Below are positions 1 to 7,841 of a stretch of DNA of 64,000 nt, piece after piece; the stretch's first letter is position 1; every line of letters starts with the position of its first letter. This DNA comes from Kineosporia sp. NBRC 101731 (GTDB lineage Bacteria > Actinomycetota > Actinomycetes > Actinomycetales > Kineosporiaceae), in assembly GCF_030269305.1 (NCBI RefSeq), contig NZ_BSTC01000001.1, forward strand, positions 1,555,075 to 1,619,074, given 5' to 3'. The notes beneath the pieces are model-generated. The model was not told the DNA's origin and ran no database searches. It was given only the letters and a program-made list of their open reading frames with translations. Position numbers and translations under genes: made by a program.

Positions 1-128
1 GAAAACCACCGTCCGATAGCCGATTACGGTGGCCCGCGCTGGTGGGCCTGGGCATCGTCCTGCTGAACCTCTGGCTGGTGGTCCTGGTTCTGCTCGTCGT
101 GCCGGTCGACCTGTACTGGGGTTCCTGA
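1..128 (+). CDS. C-terminal end of a small membrane protein (5' truncated by the window)
   Basis: The reading frame is open from the window edge to a TGA at 126-128. It encodes about 41 residues. A basic stretch is followed by a hydrophobic helix (LVGLGIVLLNLWLVVLVLLV) and then PVDLYWGS at the C-terminus. This is one membrane-spanning segment with a very short tail, so the protein is probably an inner-membrane protein whose N-terminus lies upstream. The family cannot be named from this fragment. A strong bidirectional hairpin follows at 151-186 and separates it from the convergent protease gene. The frame and stop are clear; the function is unknown. Confidence 0.5.
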   Translation, partial: KPPSDSRLRWPALVGLGIVLLNLWLVVLVLLVVPVDLYWGS

Positions 129-150
129 ACGCGGCACCACCTGAACGCAG

Positions 151-186
151 AAGCGGCGGCGGTCCCCGAAAGGTCCGCCGCCGCTT
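151..186. terminator. Bidirectional hairpin terminator between convergent genes
   Basis: A perfect 12-bp stem (AAGCGGCGGCGG at 151-162 with CCGCCGCCGCTT at 175-186) encloses a 12-nt loop. It lies between the stop at 128 (+) and the stop at 196 (-), so it can serve both genes. The T-tract is weak, as is usual in high-GC actinobacteria. Confidence 0.7.
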
Positions 187-195
187 CGTCTTCAG

Positions 196-1881
196 TTACA
201 GTCGGCCGCTCACCGCGGCCTTGGCGTTGACGATGCCGTGACCGTAGAAGCCGTTGTCCGACTTCGGGCCCTCACACGTGGCCTCCGAGTCCACGATCGC
301 ACCGGTCGTCAGGATCCGGTGGTACTTGAACGTGCGGGGGTTCGGGCAGGCGGTCTCGGTGGCCGACTTCAGCAGCTTGGCCTCGGTCTTGTCCGGGTCC
401 AGGCCCAGGCCGCTCTTGTCCTTGTGGCCGAACTCGCTGACCACCAGCGCAGCCACACCCGCGGCGTGCGGTGAGGCCATCGAGGTGCCCTGCAGGTACT
501 GGTAGTAACCGCAGACCGAGCCCTTGCACGACTTCACCACGGCCGGCGTGAGGGGTTCACCGTTCTCGTCGATGAGGCCCTCCTCGATGGCTAGGTGCTT
601 CGGGAAGGCGGCCAGCACGGTGCCGCTGAGATTCCTGGAACCGTCGGCGGTGTCGTAGGCGTCACCACCGGGCGCGGAGACGTCGGTCTCCTCCGTGCCG
701 TAGTTCGAGTAATAGGCCTTGCGCTTGCTCGGCCCGGTCGAGCTGACGGTCAGCACACCCTTGCTCTCGGCCGGCACGTTGATGCACGAGTTGTCGATCG
801 TGCGTTCCTTCGCAGCGCCTTCCGGGTAGTCCGGCGAGGTGGCGTCCGTGGTCGGGTTATTGAGGTCGGTGGCCTCGTTGCCCTCGGCGGAGACCGGCAG
901 CACACCCTTGTTGCGGGCGTAGGTCAGGGCCCGCTGCGTGGCGGTGCGGATGACCTGCTGCTCGCGCTGTTCCGCGGGCGAGTCGGCCGGGTTGCTCGTG
1001 CAGTTGAACAGCCACGGGTCGACGTAGTAGCTCATGTTCACCACGTCGACGCCGATGTCACCGGCGTAGGTGAGGGCGTCCAGGGTGGGCTGGAGGAAGA
1101 AGTAGCCCGAGTCCTGACCGGCCCGGATGTTCACGAGCGTCACGTCCGGCGCGACACCCGCGATGCCGATGCCGTTGATCGGTGACCCGATGGTGCTGGC
1201 GACGTGCGTGCCGTGACCGCCGTCGTCCACGTCGGCGGCGTCCTTACAGCTCGCCACCTCGCACTCGCCGTCGATCTCGGGGATGTCCGTGACGAAGTTG
1301 CGCGACAGCTTCTTGCTGAAGTTCGGCGCGATGTCCGGGTGGCTACCGTCGACGCCGGTGTCGATCACGCCGACCAGCACCTTGCTGCTACCGGGCTGCG
1401 AGGCGTACGAGCCCTTCTTGGTGGCGTCGATCTGCTTCATGTCCCACTGCAGATCGGCCAGCGGTTCGTTGCTTGCGGAAGAACCCTTGTGCGTGCCGGA
1501 CTTCGACGACTTGGGGGTGCTCTTGCGCAGCTGCTCGATCTGGAACTGGCTGGCCTGCTGCTCCTCCGGAGCCTGGCCGATGATCTGGTTGCCCGCGGCG
1601 CCGAGCACGGTCTTGTCCGCGTTGATCTTCGCCTCGAAGTCGGACTTCGAGCTGGTGGCCACCACGTAGCCGAGCGCGGAGTTCTCCGAGACCACCGTGC
1701 CCCCGGCCTTCTCCACGGCGGCCTTGGCCGCCAGAGCGCCGGAGTTAGCGTTCTGCAGAACGACGTACTCGGTCGTCGCGGCCTTCTGAGAGGTGCTCGC
1801 CGAGGCCGGGGAACTGGCCACGAGCGCGGTGCCGGTGACGGCGAACATCGCTGTCACCAGGCAGACGCCAAGTTGTCGCAT
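196..1881 (-). CDS. Secreted subtilisin-family (S8) serine protease
   Basis: A 561-aa secreted serine endopeptidase. The N-terminus is a classical signal peptide with a likely cleavage after SPASA (residue 28). Residues about 35-105 resemble an inhibitor-I9-type propeptide. The catalytic domain shows all three S8 motifs: Asp174 in GVIDTG, His223 in GGHGTHVA and Ser467 in GTSMASPHAAG, with the oxyanion Asn near 335 (EGNE). There is no C-terminal anchor or P/PASTA domain, so the mature enzyme is probably released. The ATG is preceded by GAAGGGA at a good spacing. The gene is monocistronic: a hairpin lies after its stop and a 323-bp divergent region lies upstream. Substrate is unknown; a general extracellular peptidase role is the simplest reading. 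Confidence 0.93.
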   Translation of the reverse strand: MRQLGVCLVTAMFAVTGTALVASSPASASTSQKAATTEYVVLQNANSGALAAKAAVEKAGGTVVSENSALGYVVATSSKSDFEAKINADKTVLGAAGNQIIGQAPEEQQASQFQIEQLRKSTPKSSKSGTHKGSSASNEPLADLQWDMKQIDATKKGSYASQPGSSKVLVGVIDTGVDGSHPDIAPNFSKKLSRNFVTDIPEIDGECEVASCKDAADVDDGGHGTHVASTIGSPINGIGIAGVAPDVTLVNIRAGQDSGYFFLQPTLDALTYAGDIGVDVVNMSYYVDPWLFNCTSNPADSPAEQREQQVIRTATQRALTYARNKGVLPVSAEGNEATDLNNPTTDATSPDYPEGAAKERTIDNSCINVPAESKGVLTVSSTGPSKRKAYYSNYGTEETDVSAPGGDAYDTADGSRNLSGTVLAAFPKHLAIEEGLIDENGEPLTPAVVKSCKGSVCGYYQYLQGTSMASPHAAGVAALVVSEFGHKDKSGLGLDPDKTEAKLLKSATETACPNPRTFKYHRILTTGAIVDSEATCEGPKSDNGFYGHGIVNAKAAVSGRL

Positions 1882-1939
1882 CGAATCGGTCCCTTCGTCG
1901 CGGATGTTCGCGGGTGGAACGTGACTACCGAATTCTGCT

Positions 1940-2004
1940 CGGTATGCGGACTCGCCGGACCTGCGGCAGTCGGGCCCCCGACCGGCAAAGCAGTTCGCAT
2001 ACCG
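1940..2004. promoter_or_regulatory. Long inverted repeat in the 323-bp divergent promoter region
   Basis: The gap 1882-2204 separates the protease gene (-) from the dehydrogenase gene (+) and should hold both promoters. Inside it, CGGTATGCG (1940-1948) is matched by CGCATACCG (1996-2004). The pairing extends inward by ACT/AGT after one mismatch. The interior holds its own short palindrome, GTCGGGCCCCCGAC. This could be paired operator half-sites or a structured leader of the protease mRNA. I could not assign a regulator. Confidence 0.35.
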
Positions 2005-2204
2005 GATGACTTATACATGTTCTTCCGTCCGGATTAAATGCAAACCGAACGTTTTTCTGCCGGAGGGTGGCGCAGAATACTTTTTCTTGACGGGAGCCAC
2101 CTCCGTCCGCAGCGTGGCGTGGGCGACAGATTCACCCCTGCTGAAGGTCTTTCACCCAGGTCACCATGAGTGATCGGCAATGATCGGCCACGAGGAGGCT
2201 CGCG

Positions 2205-3980
2205 ATGGCGCGGCAGATACGGACCGTGGGAGTGGTCGGGCTCGGCACGATGGGATCGGGCATTGCCGAGGTGCTGGCCCGCCACGGGTTCGGCGTGATC
2301 GGTGTCGAGGTCGACGCGGCCGCCGCCGACCGGGCGAGGACGCGGATCGAGGCATCCACCGAGAGGGCGGTCGAACGCGGCAAGCTGCAGCCCGCCGACC
2401 GCGCGGAACTGCTGGCCCGCATCGAGTTCTCCACCGAGCCGGCACGGGTCGCCGACGCCGGTCTGGTGATCGAAGCAGTGCCCGAGGTGCTCGGCCTGAA
2501 GCGCGAGATCCTGGCCTCCCTCGATGCCGTCGTTGCCCCCGACGCCATTCTGGCCACTAACACCTCCAGCCTTCCGGTCACCGAAATTGCCGTGGCCACC
2601 AGCAATCCCCGGCGTGTGATCGGGCTGCACTTCTTCAACCCGGCCCCGGTGCAGGAGCTCGTCGAGGTGGTGCGCACGGTGGTGAGTGACGAGGACGTGG
2701 TGGACGACGCCGCACTCCTGGTGCGGGCCCTGGGCAAGGAGCCGGTGGTGGTCGGCGACCAGGCCGGGTTCATCGCCAACGCCTTGCTGTTCGGCTACCT
2801 CAACCACGCCGTGTCGATGTTCGAGGCGAAGTACGCGCGGCGCGAGGACATCGACGACGCGATGCGTCTGGGGTGCGGTCTGCCGATGGGCCCGCTCGCC
2901 CTGATGGACCTGATCGGGCTGGACACGGCTTACGAGATCCTCGACTCGATGTACCACCAGACCCGCGATCGTCTGCACGCCCCGGCGCCGTTGATCAAGC
3001 AGATGGTCACCGCCGGGCTCACGGGGCGCAAGAGCGGGCGGGGCTTCTACCGTTACGCGGCTCCCGGCTCGTCGGTGGTCATTCAGGACGCGCGCCTGCC
3101 CGCGGGCGGGCCGGTCGCCGACCGGGGGAGAGACGTGCAGAGCGTGGGGGTGGTCGGCTCCGGCACGATGGCCACCGGGATCGTCGAGGTGCTGGCCAAG
3201 GCCGGTCTGGACGTGCTCTTCGTGGCCCGGACACCGGAGAAGGCCGAGGCGGTGCGCGCGGGCCTGAGGCAGAGTCTGGACCGCTCGGTGACGAAAGGAC
3301 GGATCACGCCGGATCAGCGGGACGCCGCCCTGGGGAAGGTCCGCGGCACCACGGCACTCGCCGACCTGGGCGACGCCGACCTGGTGCTGGAGGCGGTGGT
3401 GGAGGACCTGGAGGTGAAGCAGGCCCTGTTCCGTGACCTCGACCGGATCTGCCGGCCGGGTGCCGTTCTGGCGACCACGACGTCCTCGCTTCCCGTCATC
3501 GAATGTGCCGCCGTGACGGGAAGACCACAGGACGTCATCGGGATCCACTTCTTCAACCCCGCCCCGGCGATGCGGCTGGTCGAGGTGGTCAGCACGGTTT
3601 CGACGGCGGAGGATGTGACTCTGACCGCAGTGAAACTCTGCCGCCACATTCGTAAGCACCCGGTCACATGTGGCGACCGGGCCGGGTTCATCGTCAATGC
3701 GCTGCTGTTCCCCTACCTCAACGACGCCGTGAAGATGCTCTGCGCGCACTACGCCCAGGCCCAGGACATCGATCGGGCCATGCGCCTGGGCTGCGGGTAT
3801 CCGATGGGGCCCTTCGAGCTTCTGGATGTCGTGGGTCTGGATGTATCACTGGCGATCGAGAAGGTTCTCTTTCATGAGTTCCGTGAACCTGGCTTCGCTC
3901 CGTCACCGATGCTGGAACACCTGGTCACTGCGGGTTATCTGGGCCGGAAAACTGGGCGAGGATTCCGTACTTACGGCTAG
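2205..3980 (+). CDS. Tandem-duplicated 3-hydroxyacyl-CoA dehydrogenase (3-hydroxybutyryl-CoA dehydrogenase-like)
   Basis: A 591-aa protein made of two complete copies of the short 3-hydroxyacyl-CoA dehydrogenase fold (usual length about 285 aa). Residues about 6-290 and 305-590 each contain a Rossmann nucleotide-binding segment (GLGTMG in copy 1, GSGTMA in copy 2), the catalytic-His motif HFFNPAP followed by a Glu in LVEVV, and the C-terminal dimerisation segment with GFI(A/V)NALLF and MRLGCG(L/Y)PMGP. Both halves therefore look catalytically competent. The reaction would be NAD(P)-dependent interconversion of 3-hydroxyacyl-CoA and 3-oxoacyl-CoA, which suits acetoacetyl-CoA reduction ahead of the ccr gene at 7.8 kb. 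The start ATG follows GAGGAGG at about 7 nt. The duplication probably mimics the native homodimer in one chain. Confidence 0.9.
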   Translation: MARQIRTVGVVGLGTMGSGIAEVLARHGFGVIGVEVDAAAADRARTRIEASTERAVERGKLQPADRAELLARIEFSTEPARVADAGLVIEAVPEVLGLKREILASLDAVVAPDAILATNTSSLPVTEIAVATSNPRRVIGLHFFNPAPVQELVEVVRTVVSDEDVVDDAALLVRALGKEPVVVGDQAGFIANALLFGYLNHAVSMFEAKYARREDIDDAMRLGCGLPMGPLALMDLIGLDTAYEILDSMYHQTRDRLHAPAPLIKQMVTAGLTGRKSGRGFYRYAAPGSSVVIQDARLPAGGPVADRGRDVQSVGVVGSGTMATGIVEVLAKAGLDVLFVARTPEKAEAVRAGLRQSLDRSVTKGRITPDQRDAALGKVRGTTALADLGDADLVLEAVVEDLEVKQALFRDLDRICRPGAVLATTTSSLPVIECAAVTGRPQDVIGIHFFNPAPAMRLVEVVSTVSTAEDVTLTAVKLCRHIRKHPVTCGDRAGFIVNALLFPYLNDAVKMLCAHYAQAQDIDRAMRLGCGYPMGPFELLDVVGLDVSLAIEKVLFHEFREPGFAPSPMLEHLVTAGYLGRKTGRGFRTYG

Positions 3981-4105
3981 AACGGTGCACAGGCAGTCGC
4001 AAGGTCCGGTTAGGCTGACGCCGGATTGCGCGAACGCGGCTGTGGGAAGCCGTTCACGGGGGCGCGGCACAACGTCGGTGAATGAGCTAGATCTGCGAGG
4101 GGAAC

Positions 4106-4678
4106 GTGGTGGTGCAGCAGCCTGTCGATGCGTCGGCAGACGATGCGCACTGGTCTGTCCCCGATCAGATGATCGGTCAGGACGCACCGGGACGGCTGGT
4201 GTTCGAGGAGTTCGTGGCGAGCCGCGGCCCGGCGCTGGTGCGGTTGGCGCGTGGTCTGCTGCGTGACCCCTACCTGGCCGAGGACGTGGTTCAGGACGTG
4301 CTCGGTAAGGCCCTGCTGCAGTGGGACCGGGTCAGTGCCGCCAACGACGTCGACGCCTACGTGCGGCGCATGGTGGTCAACGCCTGCACCTCCTGGTTCC
4401 GGCGGGCCGCCCGGCGCGAGCGGGCGACCGACTCGGTGCTGGTGCTGGACACCCCGTCGGGCGACGGTGCCGAGAACCGGGCCGATCGCGAACAGCTCAT
4501 CGCCCTGCTGCGCCGGCTGCCGGCCAAGCAGCAGGCCGTGCTGGTGCTGCGGCACTACGAGGGCCTGCCCGACAGCGAGATCGCCGTGCTGATGAAGTGC
4601 TCCGAGGTCACGGTGCGCAGTAACGCCCACCGCGGCCTGGCGAAGCTGCGCGACATGCTGACAACCGCCCCGGTCTAG
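4106..4678 (+). CDS. SigE-family ECF RNA polymerase sigma factor
   Basis: A 190-aa extracytoplasmic-function sigma factor. Region 2 (about residues 33-76) carries the core-binding/-10 helix with LLRDPYLAEDVVQDVLGKAL. Region 4 (about 128-182) carries the -35 HTH with RLPAKQQAVLVLRHYEGLPDSEIA and CSEVTVRSNAHRGLAKLR. There is no region 1.1 or 3, as expected for group IV. The GTG start at 4106 is chosen because GAGGGGA lies just upstream. No anti-sigma gene is adjacent, so its control is not visible here. A large palindromic repeat follows the stop. Confidence 0.9.
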   Translation: MVVQQPVDASADDAHWSVPDQMIGQDAPGRLVFEEFVASRGPALVRLARGLLRDPYLAEDVVQDVLGKALLQWDRVSAANDVDAYVRRMVVNACTSWFRRAARRERATDSVLVLDTPSGDGAENRADREQLIALLRRLPAKQQAVLVLRHYEGLPDSEIAVLMKCSEVTVRSNAHRGLAKLRDMLTTAPV

Positions 4679-4705
4679 CGCGCCCCCTCAACTCCAAAGC
4701 CTTCG

Positions 4706-4792
4706 TTCGTGATCATGCAAAACCTCCCCGGAGTTCTAGAACTGTGAGTTCGAAGAGTTCTAGAACACTGGGGAGGTTTTGCATGATCACGA
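4706..4792. repeat. Dispersed palindromic element, copy 1 (TTCGTGATCATGCA ends)
   Basis: Outer arms 4707-4729 and 4770-4792 are perfect 23-bp inverted repeats beginning with the family end CGTGATCATGCA and running into AAAACCTCCCC. The interior holds two copies of the self-complementary GTTCTAGAAC. The element lies between the convergent sigma-factor and DUF952 genes and could act as a bidirectional terminator. Sister copies are at 45515, 49298 and 53952. Confidence 0.85.
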
Positions 4793-4802
4793 CGGGGTTG
4801 GG

Positions 4803-5174
4803 TTAACGGGCTACGTCGTACGGGGTTACGTCGGGTAGTTCCGGGCCGGTGAACTCCAGTACCGCCACCACCGCGTCCACCGGGATCGGCCCGTAGAAGT
4901 GGGGGAACGGGCTGTCTGAGCCGGGGACGTCGTCCCAGCGCATGGGCGTGCCCTGCTCCGCGCACTTCTCTTCGTCGACCACCAGCAGGCGCAGGTCCGC
5001 AGGAGGCAGGTCGCCGTAGAACGTGCTCAGCACGACCGTGGCCTGGCTGACGGTGCTGGCGTGGATGAAGCCCTCCTGCGCCAGAGTGACGTCGCGGCTG
5101 GACTTCTCATAACGGCCCAGGGTCAGGGCCTGCGCCCAGTCGGGCTCCAGGGCGATGTGCAGAACGCGGGTCAC
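4803..5174 (-). CDS. DUF952 domain-containing protein
   Basis: A 123-aa cytosolic protein of the DUF952 family. The diagnostic N-terminal pattern is present: a start resembling MTRVLHIA, then W at position 13, then GFIHAST. The C-terminal half has FPHFYGPIPVDAV, also typical. The family is small, widespread in actinobacteria and has no agreed biochemical function. The gene overlaps the preceding AI-2E-type permease gene by 4 bp (stop and start share ATGA), so the two are co-transcribed and probably translationally coupled. Confidence 0.82.
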   Translation of the reverse strand: MTRVLHIALEPDWAQALTLGRYEKSSRDVTLAQEGFIHASTVSQATVVLSTFYGDLPPADLRLLVVDEEKCAEQGTPMRWDDVPGSDSPFPHFYGPIPVDAVVAVLEFTGPELPDVTPYDVAR

Positions 5175-6382
5175 GCTTCCTCCTGTCGGGGGATGACGAC
5201 TTCCTGGATGATCAGCAGGATCGCGGCGGCGATCGGGATGGCGATGAGCGCCCCCAGGACGCCGAGCAGCGCACCGCCACCGAAGGCCGCGATCAGGGCC
5301 ACGGCGCCGGGTACGGCCACGGTGCGGGACATGATGCGTGGCGCGATCAGGTAGTTCTCCACCTGCTGGTAGATCAGGTAGTAGACGGCGGCGATGATCG
5401 CGATCTGCACCGACTGGAACAGCCCGACGAGCACCACCAGGATGGCGCCGAGAGTTGCACCTACGAGCGGGATCACGCCCAGCACGCCGACCACGAAGGC
5501 GAGCACGGCGGCGTAGGGGATGCCGATCACCGTCATCATGATGAAGCTGCAGACGCCGTTGATCGTCGCGATCGCGACCTGCCCGGCCACGTAACCGCCG
5601 ATGCGCTTGATGATTTCGTCGCCCAGGGCTCGCACCCGGGTGCGGCGGCTGCGCGGCACCAGCCGGTAGCCGGCCTCGGCGATGTTGTTCAGCGAGGCCA
5701 GGAAGTACAGGGTCAGGATCAGCACGGTGAAGGTGCTGGCCAGGCCGGACAGCACGGCCTTGCCGGCGCCGAGCACCCCACCGAACACCTGCATCACGGT
5801 CGTGCCGTTGCTGGCCCGGTCGCGCAGTTGCTTGCTCATGTTGTCGATCACGCCGTACTGCGCGTTCAGGTCGTTGATCCAGCGGGTCTTCGTCAGGTTG
5901 TCGATCTGGTCGGGAGCCGAGTCGATCAGCTCGGTGGCCTGGTCGACCATGTCCGGGATGATGATCGCGGCGAACCCGCCGAAGATGCCGATGACCGCGA
6001 CGAACACGATGCCGACCGACCAGCCCCGGCTCAGCCCCTGGCGCTGCAGGTAGCGCACCACCGGGTCCAGGCCCACCGCCAGGAACGCCGCGATCACCAC
6101 CAGGGTGATGGTCTGCGAGAGGTCGGCCACGATCTTCATCAGCTGGAAGGCCAGCAGCGCGCCGATCGTGGCGAGAAAACCGAAGTAGAACGGGCTGTTC
6201 CGGTTGATCGGAGGGCCCGGGCGGCCGAACTTCGGGTCGCCCTTCACCGGTTCGCCCTCCTCGACGATGCGCGGTTCGCCGGCCGGGTGCTCGGGGGTGG
6301 AGTCCGACACCTTGGCGGGCTCGCTGCCGGGGTGCTCGGAGCCCAGGGTGGAGGCGGTGTCGGGGTCCGACTGCTGTGACAC
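5171..6382 (-). CDS. AI-2E/PerM-family membrane transporter
   Basis: A 403-aa integral membrane protein. The first 65 residues are hydrophilic and rich in Glu and Pro. They are followed by about eight hydrophobic segments, with the family's central amphipathic region (residues about 140-190, including IDNLTKTRWINDLNAQYGV) and a conserved C-terminal block near NYLIAPRIMSRTVAVPG. This is the AI-2E transporter (TqsA/PerM/YdiK) family. Members export small molecules or ions and only some are linked to autoinducer-2, so the substrate is not predicted. It forms an operon with the downstream DUF952 gene through a 4-bp overlap. Confidence 0.88.
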   Translation of the reverse strand: MSQQSDPDTASTLGSEHPGSEPAKVSDSTPEHPAGEPRIVEEGEPVKGDPKFGRPGPPINRNSPFYFGFLATIGALLAFQLMKIVADLSQTITLVVIAAFLAVGLDPVVRYLQRQGLSRGWSVGIVFVAVIGIFGGFAAIIIPDMVDQATELIDSAPDQIDNLTKTRWINDLNAQYGVIDNMSKQLRDRASNGTTVMQVFGGVLGAGKAVLSGLASTFTVLILTLYFLASLNNIAEAGYRLVPRSRRTRVRALGDEIIKRIGGYVAGQVAIATINGVCSFIMMTVIGIPYAAVLAFVVGVLGVIPLVGATLGAILVVLVGLFQSVQIAIIAAVYYLIYQQVENYLIAPRIMSRTVAVPGAVALIAAFGGGALLGVLGALIAIPIAAAILLIIQEVVIPRQEEA

Positions 6383-6452
6383 AGCGAGGGCTCCGTTTCA
6401 GTGGTAGGTCGCGAGCCGGGGAAGATCGCCAGGAGCATTCTCACCCGGAACA

Positions 6453-6490
6453 CAGCAACGCCGCCCGGTGAGAACCGGGCGGCGTTGCTG
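6453..6490 (-). terminator. Strong hairpin downstream of the DivIVA-like gene
   Basis: A perfect 17-bp stem (6453-6469 with 6474-6490, arms beginning CAGCAACGCCGCCCGG) has a GAGA tetraloop. It sits 15 nt past the stop of the minus-strand gene at 6506 and ahead of the permease operon. No long U-tract follows. Confidence 0.75.
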
Positions 6491-6505
6491 GCGTGATCTT
6501 GGCGG

Positions 6506-7807
6506 TTACCGCTTGGATCCGGCGGGGGCGGCGTCAGGCAGCACGATCGTGCGCTGCTCGCTGTCCTGACCGTTGTCGCCGGAGGGGTCGTCCTGCGGGT
6601 TGTGCGAGGCGGCCTGGGCGACCTTGTCCAGCGAGCCGGCGTTCATCGGCATGCTGTTGCCGAGCAGGGCGCGCAGCTGGTCGAGGTGACCGGTGATGCT
6701 GTCACGCTGACGGATCAGCTCGTCGACCTGACGCTGGGCGGCCCGGCGGTTGCGGTCGGCCTCGCCCTTCGCCTCGGAGAGCACCTTGTCGGCGTGCGCC
6801 CGGGCTTCGGCCATGACCTGGTCGGCGTTGCGGCGGGCGTTGCCCACCAGGGTCTTGGCGTGCTCGTCGGCGTCGCGGCGCACGGCCTCGGCCTGGGCCA
6901 CGGCCTTCCCGGCGCGGGTCTCCGCGGCGGACGCGCGCTGTTCGGCCTCGGCCACCAGCTGGGTGGCCTGGGCCACGGCCTGCTCGTGACGCTCGGCGTC
7001 GAGACGCTCGGCCTCTTCCCGGCGGGCGGCGAGCTTGACCTCGAGGTCGGTGCTCATCTGCTCGGCGCGGCTGCGGGCCTCTTCCAGGGCGGCGGCCGCA
7101 GACGTGCGCATCTCTTCGGACTCGCGCTTGGCGGTCGACCGCATCTCCTCGGCGTCACGCTTGGCGTGACCCCGGGCCTCGTCGGTCTCGCGCTTGGTGC
7201 CGGCCCGCAGCTCGGTGACCTCGCGCTCGGCCGTGGCCCGCAGACGGGCCAGCTCGCGGTCGACGGTGCTGCGCTTCTCCGAGGTCTCGTGCTCCGTGAC
7301 CGATTTCAGCTTCGAGGCCTCGCGCTCGGCGACGGCCAGCATCTCTTCGGACTTACGGGTGGCCGTGCCGACAATGTCCTCGGCCTCGGTGCTCGCCTGG
7401 TTGCGCAGCTCGGCGGTCTCCCGCTGGGCCACGGCCGTGGTCTCGGCCGCCTCGTTCTGGGCGGCCGCGCGGTGCTGGGCCGCCTCGACCCGGGCCTGCG
7501 CGACTGCTTCCTCGGCCTCCTTGGTGGCGGCCGCGATCACGTCGCTGGCCTGCTCCTCGGCCAGACGCAGCAGCTGCTCGATGCGGGAACCCAGGCCGCT
7601 GTACGACGGGCGCTCCACCTCGCGCAGCTGGCGGTGCGCCTCGGCCACCTCACCGGAGAGTTTCAGCGCGCGGGTGTCGAGCTCCTCGACGCGGGCTCTG
7701 GCGTCACGCAGGGAGGACTCCAGGGAGGCAATTCTTTCCTCCACCTGCGCGCGATCGAAACCACGCATGACGATCTGGAATCCATGGGGGCTCTGTTCGC
7801 CGGCCAC
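6506..7807 (-). CDS. DivIVA-domain coiled-coil protein, FilP/Scy-like cytoskeletal or polarity factor
   Basis: A 433-aa, highly charged, almost entirely coiled-coil protein. The N-terminus has the short DivIVA-type membrane-curvature motif (HGFQIVMRGFDRAQVEERI, residues 8-26). Residues about 30-370 form long Ala/Glu/Arg-rich heptads with recurrent A-E-x-E-A and KRE-x-E-E patterns. The last 60 residues are loose. The GTG start is supported by GGGAGGA at 7 nt. In Streptomyces the FilP/Scy genes lie next to methylmalonyl-CoA epimerase and thiolase genes; here the gene lies 34 bp downstream of ccr in the same neighbourhood, which supports the assignment. The expected role is a polar or filament-forming scaffold for growth. 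Which of FilP, Scy or another DivIVA paralogue it matches is not settled. Confidence 0.82.
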   Translation of the reverse strand: MAGEQSPHGFQIVMRGFDRAQVEERIASLESSLRDARARVEELDTRALKLSGEVAEAHRQLREVERPSYSGLGSRIEQLLRLAEEQASDVIAAATKEAEEAVAQARVEAAQHRAAAQNEAAETTAVAQRETAELRNQASTEAEDIVGTATRKSEEMLAVAEREASKLKSVTEHETSEKRSTVDRELARLRATAEREVTELRAGTKRETDEARGHAKRDAEEMRSTAKRESEEMRTSAAAALEEARSRAEQMSTDLEVKLAARREEAERLDAERHEQAVAQATQLVAEAEQRASAAETRAGKAVAQAEAVRRDADEHAKTLVGNARRNADQVMAEARAHADKVLSEAKGEADRNRRAAQRQVDELIRQRDSITGHLDQLRALLGNSMPMNAGSLDKVAQAASHNPQDDPSGDNGQDSEQRTIVLPDAAPAGSKR

Positions 7808-7841
7808 TACTCAGTCCTCCCTGACGGCCCGCCGCCCGGGC

